Of a stretch of 64,000 nt of DNA, positions 1 through 15,576 are shown one piece after another; position 1 is the stretch's first letter, and every line of letters starts with the position of its first letter. Under the pieces are notes generated by a model, which worked only from the letters and a program-made list of their open reading frames with translations, made no database searches and was not told the origin of the DNA. The position numbers and the translations under genes are program-made. This DNA is from Rotaria macrura (lineage: Eukaryota > Rotifera > Eurotatoria > Philodinida > Philodinidae). The stretch covers positions 326,439 through 390,438 of the forward strand of contig OENT01000019.1 of NCBI GenBank assembly GCA_900239685.1. Reading direction: 5' to 3'.

Positions 1-20
1 ATTTTATTCATTTTAGCAAT

Positions 21-2880
<2,860 letters not shown>

Positions 2881-5800
2881 ACATACCTATGTTCTTATTT
2901 TTCTTATGTTATTAGTTATATAAATATATATATATATATTCTTTATTATTGACATATTTTTTCCTTGTAAAATCTTGGATTTGTTCTTTTTCTTTTGTGT
3001 TTTGATGAAATTAAATAAAGACAATTATTTTAAAAACTTTCTCATGATTTCCTGATTGGCTTGTTCCATACGAACTGAATGACTAAAATATCTAGGGTAG
3101 TTAGAAAAGAAGAAAAAAACAAAGGAAGTTACTCTTAAAGACAAGTATGCAGATAGTTCTGGACTTAAGACTCTGTTCCCGTAGTTATTAGCATCATTCA
3201 GATCTACTTGAACTGTTAATATGAATAAGAAATCTATAAGATTTTTGTCTTAATACTGATAATCCACGATTGTTGATGTAGTTACGAGAAAACATTTTCT
3301 CATTCGTACGAATGATACGGAAGAAACAAATTGACTTTAGGAGTACTATGAATATGAAAAATTTTAGTGTTTTATCTTTGATTGAAAGAGAAAAACTTTG
3401 ATGATCAATTGATTTTTCCTTTTTTGGACATATTTTAATTCTAGGTATAATCAACGAATGACAATTACAGACAAACTCGTTCGTCATGCGAGTACCTAGC
3501 TAAAATTAAAAGATCTAAACATCTTAGAGAATTACTGAAAATATTTTAAAATGAGAAAAATTAACTTAGTTTATTGTAAAATCGGAATATATAATCTTGC
3601 CCGGTAAATAGAAGTAGTAGAAAAATAGGAGTTCAAATTTCGAAACTAGTGTATTTCAAGTTCATTGGACACATCCATGAAGGACAGTCATGAAAGTATG
3701 ATAGGTATTTTCTTTATCTTTAACAAAACGTTTAGAGAAATTTTGAAGAAAATCTGTAAGTAGACAATCAATTCAATGTACATAGGATGAAAATCAAAAA
3801 ATGATTATGTCACAATCGATCGAGAAATCTTTTCGGAGAGATGATTGCTAATATTTGATTGTTACTAATAATGAAAATTTCATTGATTGTTTTTGTTATT
3901 TTCTCCTCATTTAAAAGTATGATGTATATGTGTATTGAAAGAAAAGAACGGTAACCCGTGTTATTCATTAGATATTTATTTATTGTTTATTAAATGACTG
4001 TCGTTCTTTCATGTTGATATCTTGAATTTTCGAAAGCACATGTGCTCTTAGATTAGACGAGGAAATAACTGAATATGCTGCTGAAACATGATTTTTATTA
4101 GGAAAATTGAATAAAAGTATTCCTTCTGTATTTTGAATACTAAGAATATTTTATCATTCGATTATGTTTCGAAATAAGAGAATCAGTTTTTTTTTGTATT
4201 GTCATTCAACAGAATTCTATTTTCAATATGGAAGTAAATCTTCCAGTGAATTAGTCCACAAAATTATCTAGACTGAATATCCAACGAATTCTCAACTAGC
4301 ATAAAGAATTTTCTAAAACCGAATTTCGATTCAGATGAAAAATCTAGTATAAAATAGTTTTTCATCAATAGATAGAAACAGAATTGATTCGCATCTTTAT
4401 ATTTAGATTTTCGTAAAATATTAATCTTTCTTGTACATACGATGATTCTTAACACTAGAATAAAGTTATTGTCTTAAATTTGTAGTTCGTCATCTATGAA
4501 TACCATTAGAGACTAGATGATTTGTTCTTAGTGAGAAAAATGAAACATTATTGATGGTTCAAATAATTAAATTTTAATATCTCTGGATGGTTTTATAGAT
4601 GCGAGGCAATATAGATTGAATAAAAATACAATTTCCTTGGTTAGAAAAGTCAAGTAAGGAATTTCCTTGATGGTTTAAAATACATGAGTCGATATCAAAG
4701 TTTATTTTTCCTGAAAAGAAATCTCTCATTTGTTATCATCGCAACAATCTATAGACCTAGTTACACATGAACATTTATAAATGACAATAAGCAAAACCCC
4801 ATCCATGTGTGACCATTTAAGTCCTGTATTCTGTGCCCATGGTATTGGGTGTCATTTATGGATAATTTCTGTTTTCTATACTGTCTACTTAGTGCTCAAC
4901 ACTCACTGTTTTACGTTATCTTAATTTTATGCAGCAGAAAATTCTTATTTTTCATGCAAGTAACACCACATCGTTATGTAATGTAGAACAGAGAAACCTC
5001 GTTGACTGATACTTCAAGTGGATATCATTAAGAAAAATTCATGAACAAGGCAACTATCGTTGTCTACATCAATATGATCGACGCAAAAAAGATCATAAGA
5101 GATATCGTTTTGTGAAAAATATCGATAAAAAAAAGTAAATTCAAACGATGCTGATAATCACTGTCCATGTTCAATTATTCTTTTCGAAAAAAGCAAGAGT
5201 AAAAACAAAAGCGATGTACCCGTTTGAACCTAGATTAGATAATATAACAGATACTTTATCCGTAATCAAATTTACTCAAATCATTGAAGAAGAGCGTGTA
5301 AGAAAACTTTTATCTACAGACAATATCAAGGTTTTCACGAAAAGGATACGACTAAAATTTAAACAAGGTTTTTACACGAATCAATCAATTTTGATTAGAC
5401 ACACTTGTGATATCAACAAAAGTAAATTATTCATATTTGTATCAGGATTTTAGTTTCTAGACACGGAAAAATTACTCGAAGTCTAAGTCACGCGTCTCAT
5501 CTCATATAGCCAGGTATATATTTGCTGTATTAGAATTCATTTCCTTATTCTTGTTATACAAAAACGATTGATGCATGCTAGAACATTTTCGATCATTCTT
5601 TTAGTTTACTAAATCAACGTTAAAATGTATAATTGGTAGGTTCCGCTTACAGCTCTAAGTCTGTTGATTTGTAGAAGCTGATTTAGAAATAGTTTGGTGC
5701 CATCTATTGGACAATATCTATAATCTTGTTAAGTTTCATTTCTTACTTAAATAGCTCGATGATGTCAAATAGTTTTAGTAAACGATTATTTTTTGCTCTC

Positions 5801-6202
5801 AAATTTTTAATAAATGAATCGTTTAATGTTATTCGAAATTATAGACGCGTTAGTTCTTTGATTGGTTCTACTAGATTGACCACTAATATTCAACTGATCG
5901 ATCATTCAATGATTTATTCATTCGTCGTCGGGCTCGGGCATACCCTATTGAGAAATAATAAAACTAACTGCAAAAGTCGAGTGACGAATAACAACTCAAG
6001 TAATTATGTAATATTTTTGACTATTCTTTTGAGAAGAAACATTTTGACAGAGTGAGAATCTGCGAATAGATTGACACTGTCGTATGTAGTAATCGATCAG
6101 GTATCGAATTGCATGACACATAGCAACATTCAGGAGAGAGATCTTTCTTGATTTTCTATTTTTTCCAATATTTATTACATATTTCAGATACAGCATAATA
6201 TT
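2881..6202. other. Intergenic, no gene recognised
   Basis: AT-rich sequence between ovo and PIP4K2. It holds the ovo 3' region (short TA run near 2922-2938, AATAAA at 3014). Open frames of about 60-110 codons occur, for example 5148-5453 (+) and 5726-6055 (+), but they show no domain, signal peptide or splice context and were not called. Confidence 0.5.
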
Positions 6203-8396
6203 ATGGATGGACATAAGATAAAAACAAAATCAAAATTCAAAGTTCGCCATCAGAAACATAAACTTTTTCGTGCTAATGAACCATTACTATCGGTACTCAT
6301 GTGGGGAGTTAATTTTACTGTGAGTTTGTTTTTTTTCTCCATAGTGCATGTTCAAAATGAGAAAAACAACTTCTTCTTTAGATCCATGAATTAGATAATG
6401 TGAATATTCCAGTCATGTTATTACCAGAGCACTTTAAAGCTTATGTTAAAATTCGAATTGACAATCAAAATTTCAATAAGTATGTAATGTTAGATATAAG
6501 ATATTTTAATAAGTTTTTCTAATTTCTTTGCCTTCTAGAGAAGTGATGCCAAGCCACTTTAAGGTAAAAGAATATTGTCCACTCGTGTTTCGCGCATTTC
6601 GGGAATATTGGAAAATACACGATACCAGTTTTCGTGTAAGTTTAACTTGAAAAAATTTGGACGAACTTAAATTGAATCTCATTATTATTCCTTGATTTTA
6701 AGGACTCTCTAACTGAACCGCCTGTACCATTACTTGAAACGACAAAATCAAATTTATCATTGTATCAGTCGTGTGATCGTCGTTTCATTCTTAAATGCAT
6801 TGCAAAAGAAGACGTAGAACAAATACATAATATTCTACCAGAATATCATCGAGTATGTTTTTTCACAACTATGTGTCGTCAAAATTGAAACATGAGTTTT
6901 TCTCGTCGACGACCAAACTCAATAATTGACACTGAAAGAATCTATTTCTGAGAGTACACACACATATGTTTTATGGAAAAGTCGTAAGATCTGAAAAGGT
7001 CAGTTCGATCTTAAGTACGACGATGTATTCGACACATGCCCTAAGTTTCAAATCTTAAAGAAGTTCTGTTGTCAAACGATTCTGATATGATACTGAAAAA
7101 AAGTGTACTAAATAAATTGATTGTTTTTAATTTAAATGTCGTGAGAACACCTAGTTGGTTGAAATTCATTTAAACATCTAATTTCATTCTAATGCTTATC
7201 AGTTGATAAGAAAGTCTAGTGCAAACTTATTGTTCTACTGAATTTTCTAGTACGTTGAAGAAAAATTAGCATTCCTTTCCTTCTGATATTCAGAATTTAT
7301 GTTTATTATTTGGCGTGAATATTTTCTATGCAATTTTTTTCAGTATATTGTTGAAACTCAAGGTGACACTTTACTTCCACATTATTATGCATTGTACAGA
7401 TTAACTGTTGACGATAAAGAAAATTATGTATTAGTAATGCGTAATGTTTTATCAACAAAATTAAAAGTACATTTCAAATATGACGTTAAAGTATGAAAGG
7501 AAGAAAAAAATTCGTTGCTTCATTGTTTGAATGGGCTTCGAAAAAAACACAACTCTTGATTGAATGTTTTTATTTTCTACAGGGTTCAACTGTTGACCGA
7601 AGTGCTACAGATAAAGAAAAGTTAAATCCATGTCCAACATTAAAAGACAACGATTTTTTGGAAGTCAAACGAACAATTGATTTAGGTGCAGATCAAAAGA
7701 GAATTTTCATGGAAAGACTTAAGCGTGATGTCAATGTAAGAAAAAGAAATCGACAGAGTTGTTTTTTTTTGAGAATAAAACAAATAAAAGCTAGCTGTTG
7801 TTTTAGTTTCTTGTGAGTCAGCATAAAATGGATTATTCATTATTCATTGGTATTCATGATCTTGACCAAGGAGGTTTTGGTAAGCTACTGTTTTTGATTT
7901 TTTGCAAAGCTTCATCAAATTTGTTTGTTTGTTTTCTTTGATCTCTTAGAACGAGATCAAACCGTATCGGCTGGTGATATGAATGCATCAGATCAATCTG
8001 GTAATGAATCATCAGAAGGATCGGGTAAGATTTTCTTTAACTTATCTATGAATTAATTATCTGGATGTATATATTCTCTTTAGTGGAGAGTCCAACACAA
8101 ATTGGTGATGATTATGCATCTGATGAACCGTTCACTATGCGAAGTTCAGAAAGTAATCGATAATAATCAAATTCTTGTTTTTTAATTCTATGGAATTCTT
8201 TTGAATAGCATCATCACGTCGAGAATTGTATAGTCTTGGTTTGATTGATATATTGACGAACTATGGAATGAAGAAGAAAAGTGCACATGTTGCGAAAACA
8301 AAATTATCTGGTTCAGATGCCGACGCAATATCGACGGTTCGACCAGAAATTTATGCACGACGTTTTCTTGATTTTATTGATAAAAATTTTACATAG
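6203..8396 (+). CDS. PIP4K2: Phosphatidylinositol 5-phosphate 4-kinase type 2
   Basis: Ten exons (6203-6319, 6382-6479, 6539-6635, 6703-6852, 7344-7490, 7583-7735, 7807-7879, 7950-8024, 8084-8152, 8209-8396) join in phase to 388 residues, close to the ~400 of the family. The enzyme phosphorylates PI5P on the 4-hydroxyl to make PI(4,5)P2. Seen in the sequence: the N-terminal [18 protein letters not shown] block, YDVKGSTVDR, the catalytic [11 protein letters not shown] motif and the C-terminal activation-loop region ending [13 protein letters not shown]. The residue before IST in that loop follows the PIP4K (type II) pattern rather than the PIP5K one, so a type II kinase is preferred. The insert between exons 7 and 10 is Ser/Asp-rich and shorter than in vertebrates. 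Intron 4 (about 490 bp) is the only long one. Confidence 0.93.
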
Positions 8397-10236
8397 AAAA
8401 AACAAACTAATACCTTTATAAAAATGATGTAATATTCTGTAATTCTACATTGTTTTACTCTTTTTCATTTACACTAGATCAAACCCGACATTTATTTCTT
8501 CTCTTTTTTTTTGTTCGTACAGTGTTTATTTTGTGTGCGCGCGTGTGTGTATGTTTATATAAACGATTTGTTCCGGTCTGTAAATTGATGGACATATGTG
8601 TTTATTCTTGGTTTTTTTTTCATTTCTTTGTTGATTTATTATACCGGAGATTCATCGTTTAACATGCATGTATGCGCATAGTTCTCTAGTCATGTGACTT
8701 GTTTTTTTGTCTTCTTTGTTTGTTTAATGCCTGTTAGTTTCCACTTTATTTTTCATTTTCTATTCGATATGTATATCATTATATTCTATTTGATGTTATA
8801 TGTTTGTTCGCCTGCGCGTCATTTTACGTATCTATCACTAGTTAAAATGAAAAAACGATCAGAATAAATACATATATATTCTATGATATATTAATACAAG
8901 ATTGGATTTTAATTTTAAATAATGAATTGAATCATTATGAAAAATAATCTCAATAGATATTATAACATGTTCAAGAGAAATAAATCGTGGCACGAGAAAA
9001 TATTAGTAATCAGTGAAGACTGTTTAATATAAGAAAAGCTAGAAATCTCAAGGGAAATTTCAACAACGATTACTGTTCTAGATCTAAAGACAAATAGGGT
9101 ATAAAAAAATAGTTACATTTGATTTTCTGTTATATTCTATGGTTCTAATCGAATATTCGATGCATGAGACGGCAACTTTTTTAATAAAAACTACTATTCC
9201 AAGCATGCATATAATGTGAATTCGTTCAAGTCTCATGTATAGAAATGCTTTTTGAAACAAGGATTTTTTTATCTACTTTATTGTGTAGTATTTATTCTCA
9301 TTTCTGAATATAATCACAGTATTCTTGATAATAAAAGAAACGTGTAGATTTTGTAAAAGTAATAATGAAAATTAATACCTTGTAAAAGAAAAAAATATTA
9401 TTGGGTAACACGACATGAGATAATTACTTCTCCTAGTATACTGCTTTTCTAAATATAATCAAACGTTTTTAAAGTCAATAACGAAAGTCACCGAGCAGTC
9501 AATGTAATTATTTCCATCATTTTCATGTCATTCATAGGTTGACGATTGTAAACTATTTATGGGCACCAATGTTTGAGTCGTATACATACAAATATATTTA
9601 TTTTTGTTAACGATGTTTTTTTTCGTCTTTATAAATACACATTACTGGTAAAAATATGGATTGATCACATCTCATCTGAAATCAAAGTCGATTTTTCTTG
9701 ATTCTATTCTGTATACTAGAAAAGAAATTTATACACGTAGTATAATCATAAATGTAACATATGAACCTGCTGGTACATGTTGATCTTTAATGAGGATGTG
9801 TGCTAAATAAAACGTAGATCTATTCATGACAGCATCAAGATTCTAGACAACAACAGCAATCGATGAGCATCTGATTATAATCGTAACAATGTTCAATATT
9901 GATAACAATTCTTGTGCAAGGTTTCATATGGATTAGCATGTCACTGTTTAGAAGTTCTTGTTTTGTTGTGTTTACATAGTATGGAAAAAACCACTAATGC
10001 GAAAGACTTATCTTCGAAAGTGTAGGAAATGAGGTCATCCTGTGACAGAAATTACATATGCATTTTACACTAATTGTAAGAAACTGTTGTTTTGATTAAA
10101 ATCATGGAAAAAATTGATGGCATTCATTTTTTTTAGTTTCTTATTCATAATAAATTTGCAAAAGAATAACTTCTAATCAATCTTATCATAATATTATTAA
10201 TCAAGTTGTTGCATTTTTTTCCTGATTTTTAGTGGT
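8397..10236. other. Intergenic, no gene recognised
   Basis: The 3' flank of PIP4K2 is T-rich with a GT/GC-alternating patch near 8535-8550 and an AATAAA at 8863. The rest is AT-rich and without recognisable coding sequence. Confidence 0.5.
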
Positions 10237-10649
10237 CTTCTATCGGGGAGACGGCCACTTGCTCGCCGGATATTTGCTCACTAGGACATTTGCTCGCTAG
10301 GACATTTTTGTATATATTGATTAAAGAAGAAAACAATGTACATTCAGATATAATTAATGCTATGTCCGGTCATCCACCACGAAAACGTAAACATGATTCC
10401 ATGAATATACGGCTATACAATTTAGTTCACAATCCACATATGGACGTCAATGATCAATTAAAATACATCGGACGATTGTTGTCTATGTAGTCTTTTTTTC
10501 TTATCACTCTGTTTTCTGTTTTTTTTCTTGCTTCGTTAATAAATATTATGGTATGTCTCATTCATATATTTATTTCAAAATATTTCTATGAACCAGTGTG
10601 TTGAGGAACACGTGTCCTAGCGAGCAACTGTCCTAAACCCTTCTATCGG
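10237..10649. mobile_element. Short non-autonomous element with 10-bp target duplication
   Basis: The 10-mer CTTCTATCGG occurs at 10237-10246 and again at 10640-10649, enclosing 393 bp. The left end carries three tandem copies of a TTGCTCGCTAGGACA-like unit (about 10259-10305), the last nearly exact. The right end carries one copy in inverted orientation (about 10613-10634). Unequal inverted ends with a 9-11 bp duplication fit a Mutator-like non-autonomous element (family assignment is inference). The interior holds a 42-codon ORF and an AATAAA near 10541. Confidence 0.7.
10362..10490 (+). CDS. Small basic ORF carried inside the element
   Basis: A 42-residue ORF starts MSGHPPRKRKHDSMN and ends YIGRLLSM. 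A basic PPRKRKH patch looks like a nuclear localisation or nucleic-acid-binding stretch, followed by an amphipathic segment. The frame is open upstream to the left repeat array. An AATAAA follows about 50 bases after the stop. It may be a captured host exon or chance. The family is not recognised. Confidence 0.35.
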   Translation: MSGHPPRKRKHDSMNIRLYNLVHNPHMDVNDQLKYIGRLLSM

Positions 10650-13600
10650 TGCATTAAGATATCATATCATTTACAGAACGATCCTCTGTTGAACTATCAA
10701 ACTATCACCGATGTAACGTAGATCATTCACAACAACATACAAAAGATTTTATTATCATTATGTTTCTGATACAGATACCAGGCGTCTTGCTTGATGAACA
10801 TGCTTAAAAGCATGTAAATATCCATGTTTTTCTTATCTTATCATGTCATGAAGAGAATTTACAATAATACGAACGGGGTAACCTGCCTAAATGACATTAT
10901 CTAGGTGAGATTCTGTTTGACCGGTTCGTAAATTTTAGTGAGCATAATAAAAACGTACAGAGATTTGCTCGGAAAACTATGTAGAACCCAATCACATATA
11001 TGTATTCACCAAATCGAACTATCATGAAATATATTCCGAAAATTTTATTAACATAATTTTGATTCTAGATATTACTCATAAAAAGATTCGATCAATCTTA
11101 GAGTACAAGAAAAAAATTCAGTTAAATACACTGTTCCTCTGATAGTATGAATAATGGCGAATAAAATGTCCTGATTTAACAATTAGAGTCATTTGAAAGA
11201 TTAATATAAGATAAAATAACGGCTCATCATCAGAGAAGTCTAAGTTTTATTTGATTTTTATTTGTGCAAGATCCGGAAATCGTAATTTTGCCGTTCGATT
11301 TCTTGTTAATGATTGCTTTAAAAATATCAGTCGAAAGATGCCGAGTACTTTTTTTTAATTAATTAGTAATAGCATAAAACTCTACATGTTTTGTCGATAA
11401 AACTCACAAGAAATACTATTTCACATATTAAAACACTTCTCTCATATGTTTCCAATATCTCTTCACAAATACCGACAGCAAACTTTCAATCATCAGCACT
11501 GATACTCATACACGGCTAACACAATTCTATTCAAACATGCGAGAAAAGTTTAACTCTCGTTTTCTAATAATATTTTTCTTACATTCTTCACACTTATTCA
11601 ATGATAGCCAATGCAAGGATTCTTTTCCGAGAATAACTACAGGATGTATACCATATGGATATCATTTATGTATACCATACCGAACAGCTAGAACTATCGT
11701 TAAATGACACCATATGTCACCATCATTGGTTCTAGCTCTGTTTCTCTTTCAGGAGATCTTATATCGTTGATGAGGACGAATCCTCGTTCTTCTTCGAATG
11801 TCTATTCATTACTGTGTAATTGTTGCGATTTTAATCTTGCTTAACTTGTTACACTATAGAATATGACGATCAGTCCTTGACTCCTCTACATTTTAATTTT
11901 AATTTCGATGAAAGACACAAAAAGACAGTAACAAGTTTTATTCAATGTAAATCAAATTTTCAAAACCAATCAAATATCTTTCCATAAAAGAGAGAGAGAA
12001 CATGAATTATCAGACTTCTTGTCATCTTATGTTCCCACTTCGAGAACTAGATAACAATTAGATCCGCTAATACACGATAAAAACCTTCCAAAGTGCTGCT
12101 CAGAAAATTAGTCTTTTATTTCTCTTATTCATTAAGTAGCAAATGCCATGATTGAATGCGATAATTGAAGATTTCATGTCAAAATCAGAGGACTTCAGCA
12201 CGTCTCTTTTGCGTGTTGTCACGCACACCTTGCTATTCAATGAACTAATAGAAAGTACTATACTAACATACAAATGATTAGTAGACTTTCAATCATCTCT
12301 TATAATCATGTAGAGCAAAATGCTACGATTTTTTCATGTGATTTCATACTTCATAACAAATAGATATTGATCGAAGAATCTTTATTGAAACCATTTCGTT
12401 CTTCATGTATCAAACATTGCTACTCGTTTCGCTGATACAATTGCATGCTGACAAAACTTGAATAATACATCGTTGTAAGAAGATCAATCAATTGTTAGGC
12501 TAATAATATCATGTTTTCGAGTTTCATTTCGACTATGGGATTTCTTAGTAGTTGAATATTCTAAGTCAATCATCAGCCTATGAATGAGACGAGTTTCCAT
12601 AGAGTATCTTAGGATTTGCGACACGCTTCTGTACCATTCGGTGATAGTGTAACTGTAATTATATCAAGTATTTGTTTAGTTCGTTTGACACGACAAGTTT
12701 TTTAGACTTTCCAATCGATTTTATTCACATGCTTAATCAGCCATCTGAACGGATGTTATGTATAGTTATATCATTAGTTTTCAAATCAGCTATCGCTTGA
12801 TAAGAACTAAAAAATTGCGAACACGGCAAAAGTGTAATGAAATGATTTTCATCATGATCCGAGGCACTTATTGTAATTTTTTTGCAGACATTCGGTGGAA
12901 GTCTAGTCAATCACTTGAAGAGTTCATGAACAAGATCAAGAGAATAACATGTATTATATTGTACTATGTATAATGATTCTTCGAAAACTTATTAGATGAT
13001 AAAGATTCCATGATGTTAAGTGAAATGTCGTGTCCCATCGTTTATTCATGATTACATCTGATAAATATATTCAAGGCAAATTTCTCTTTTCCAATTAATA
13101 CACAAAGTGCGAATGATATTCAACATGATTGTGTTGCTCTATTTTAGTCGTATGCAATTATTGAATTCGATCAGAGGAATCTATAACGGTTCATTTCCGA
13201 TTTTAAGCATGATAGTGATGCTTCCATTGATATATTGGTTGGGTATTGGAATGAGTGTTGTTCACGTATTGAGTTCATCGGGTATCAAATGTAGAGTAGC
13301 TAGATTATTTTCATCCATATTACGTTCATTTAACTTTCTCATTCTGAAAAAGAGAATTATCAATGACCGATATAAATTCAACATACTTATATGACTCCTG
13401 AATCATTACGATGGCTATTCGTATCGTTTACGTTATGAGAAGTGAAGCATAGTTTCTCAATGAGTCAATTCATTTATTTTGACTCCTACAAAAATATTTC
13501 TTTCTTATTCATTATCTCTTTAATAATCAGAAAATTATCGATTGATACTTTTGAAAAACCAAAGGACTATTTTTTTTGAGACCATAAAAACTTATATTCG

Positions 13601-15576
13601 ATCTGATTTTCGTCATAAATCGTGTTGCGTGTTGTAAATCACAACAGGATGGCAATCGTCTATGACATTGAAGATTAGTTGGTATCGTATAATATTGAAG
13701 AATATTTGAAGTTTTGCAATCTAATCAGAAGCCTCTTTAAGTTTCGTACGAAGAAGTTCCAACAGGGACTAGTCTCTTTCATTGCTGAAAAAAGTGTTTC
13801 CCACCATCTACCAGTTTTCTTCAACGTTGAAGACTGTTCTATTCGTTTATGCATTTTTTAGTCGTCAAACTGACCGATATATTTCAACAGTCTTACACTT
13901 ACCTCCAAAAAACGGAATTTATTATTGAACCAATCGCTACAGAGAGAACCTTTGGACATTTCGTGTCAACGTATAGAGCACGAAATAAATTTTCCATACT
14001 TAGTACATGTTGATTTTAGTAGGACAGCAATCTAAACAAACCGGAAGATCTCTTTCATTAAATACAGATTCGGTGATCGGCGTATTTTTGTCGAAGGACA
14101 GACCTTCGTCCAACAAGTAAAGCTCTCGTTCTGGAAATCTGAAATCTGCAATCAGTCACCGAATATATCCTCAATTGCTGATAACGGTACTATTGATAAA
14201 GAAAGTAGAGAATGAAGTGAAATCAATTAATTTTCTGAACGGTAATCATAACTTCTGACTGTAGGCATGATAAGGAAGATATCGGTTTTGTGCGAATCAT
14301 TCTGGCTACATTACTTCGAAGCCTTTGATTATTTTCAAGAAATCTAATTGACTTAGAAAGAACAGAAAGATTCTGTGCAAATACATGATGTGTTAAAATT
14401 TGGGTATTGTTTGATGAAACTTCGTAGGTTCGATGGTCAGTGTATTGCAACCAATTTAGTTTAATATAATGATTTTCTCATCTTTGTAAAGTACCTGAAA
14501 ATGAAAACTTAAAGTATATTTACGTTCTGACAATGATCCAATCAATCATTGATTATGATGGTCAACATGATCATGGCTATTTCTTTTACTTACTTGTGAC
14601 CTGGACTTGTAATCTTTAAGTTCGGGCATTCTTGGCAAGCACAAAATAGTCAAGTAGAGATGGCATTCGTATGCATAGAATCTTTCTGTCGTCATTGTTG
14701 TTGTTGTAGAATGGAACTGTTGTCTTTTTTCCACATTTTAATGAATGAAGTGTCAATCGAGTAATATGACACTTAGCTATGTGCTTATGCTAAATAGAGA
14801 AATGATTAGAGCAATTTTGTTGATGGTTAAGTTCTGAATATCACATCAGCATAGGATCTGCATTGTTAATCAAGATCTGGAATAGTGAACTTTTCATGAG
14901 ATTTATGTAACCAGTAGACTTTTTCAAGTGAATGGCAAAATATTTGCTGATATGCAATCAGCACTATTCACTGAAATATTCTTTCTTTTTTCTTGTAATT
15001 TTATGTTTGGAAAGGCTGATTTATCGATGTAAGGTGGATGTTAACGTATGAATTAAACACATTATGAGTGTAAGTCTACGTGAGTGTGGCTTCAATCATT
15101 ACAATGAGCAACAGTATGGGACTGCTTTTGGATTGCAATGGAATAGGACGCCATCGATTTTGATGAATGATAGTTTCAGATACTGAATGAAGAAAATGAT
15201 CTTGATCTTTGTATCAAATTATCACGTTTACACTAGAAAGTGTCTGCTCTGTTGAATGTTGCATTATGTGAACCCGAACAATATCAGAGTGTTGCAACAC
15301 TCTATTCAACAGATTTATCATATAAAAACGCAATCGTTCATTCTCGGTTTACGCGTATTGTGATAAATCGAATGTTTTTAGAGGGTACGCTACATTTAAA
15401 AAATACATATAAAATACATGGTGGAAAAGTATCTATGGAATCATGCCTCGTGAATTTTATTTATTGAACTTCATTTGAAAGTGTGTACTATATCAATGAA
15501 TACTGAACAGAAATCATTCTCTTATTTTGAAATGGAATTAATTAACTGTCAAAGAACTTGTATTATTGACTTTTTT
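10650..15576. other. Long gene-poor interval
   Basis: Nearly 5 kb of AT-rich sequence between the short element and the mannanase. Open frames at 12758-12973, 13107-13394, 13679-13861 and 15240-15467 (+) and 14223-14734 (-) have no family signature. A 16-bp perfect palindrome GAGTGTTGCAACACTC lies at 15287. On the minus strand an AATAAA near 15457 could serve the mannanase. Confidence 0.45.

Noticed and set aside
5148..5453. 101-codon ORF on the plus strand
   Set aside because: No domain, signal peptide or conserved-looking segment; such frames arise by chance in AT-rich spacers.
13107..13394. 95-codon hydrophobic ORF
   Set aside because: T-rich DNA gives hydrophobic frames by chance; no family signature, promoter or polyA context.
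15287..15302. 16-bp perfect palindrome GAGTGTTGCAACACTC
   Set aside because: Isolated; no paired element or target duplication found, so it was only noted in the spacer.
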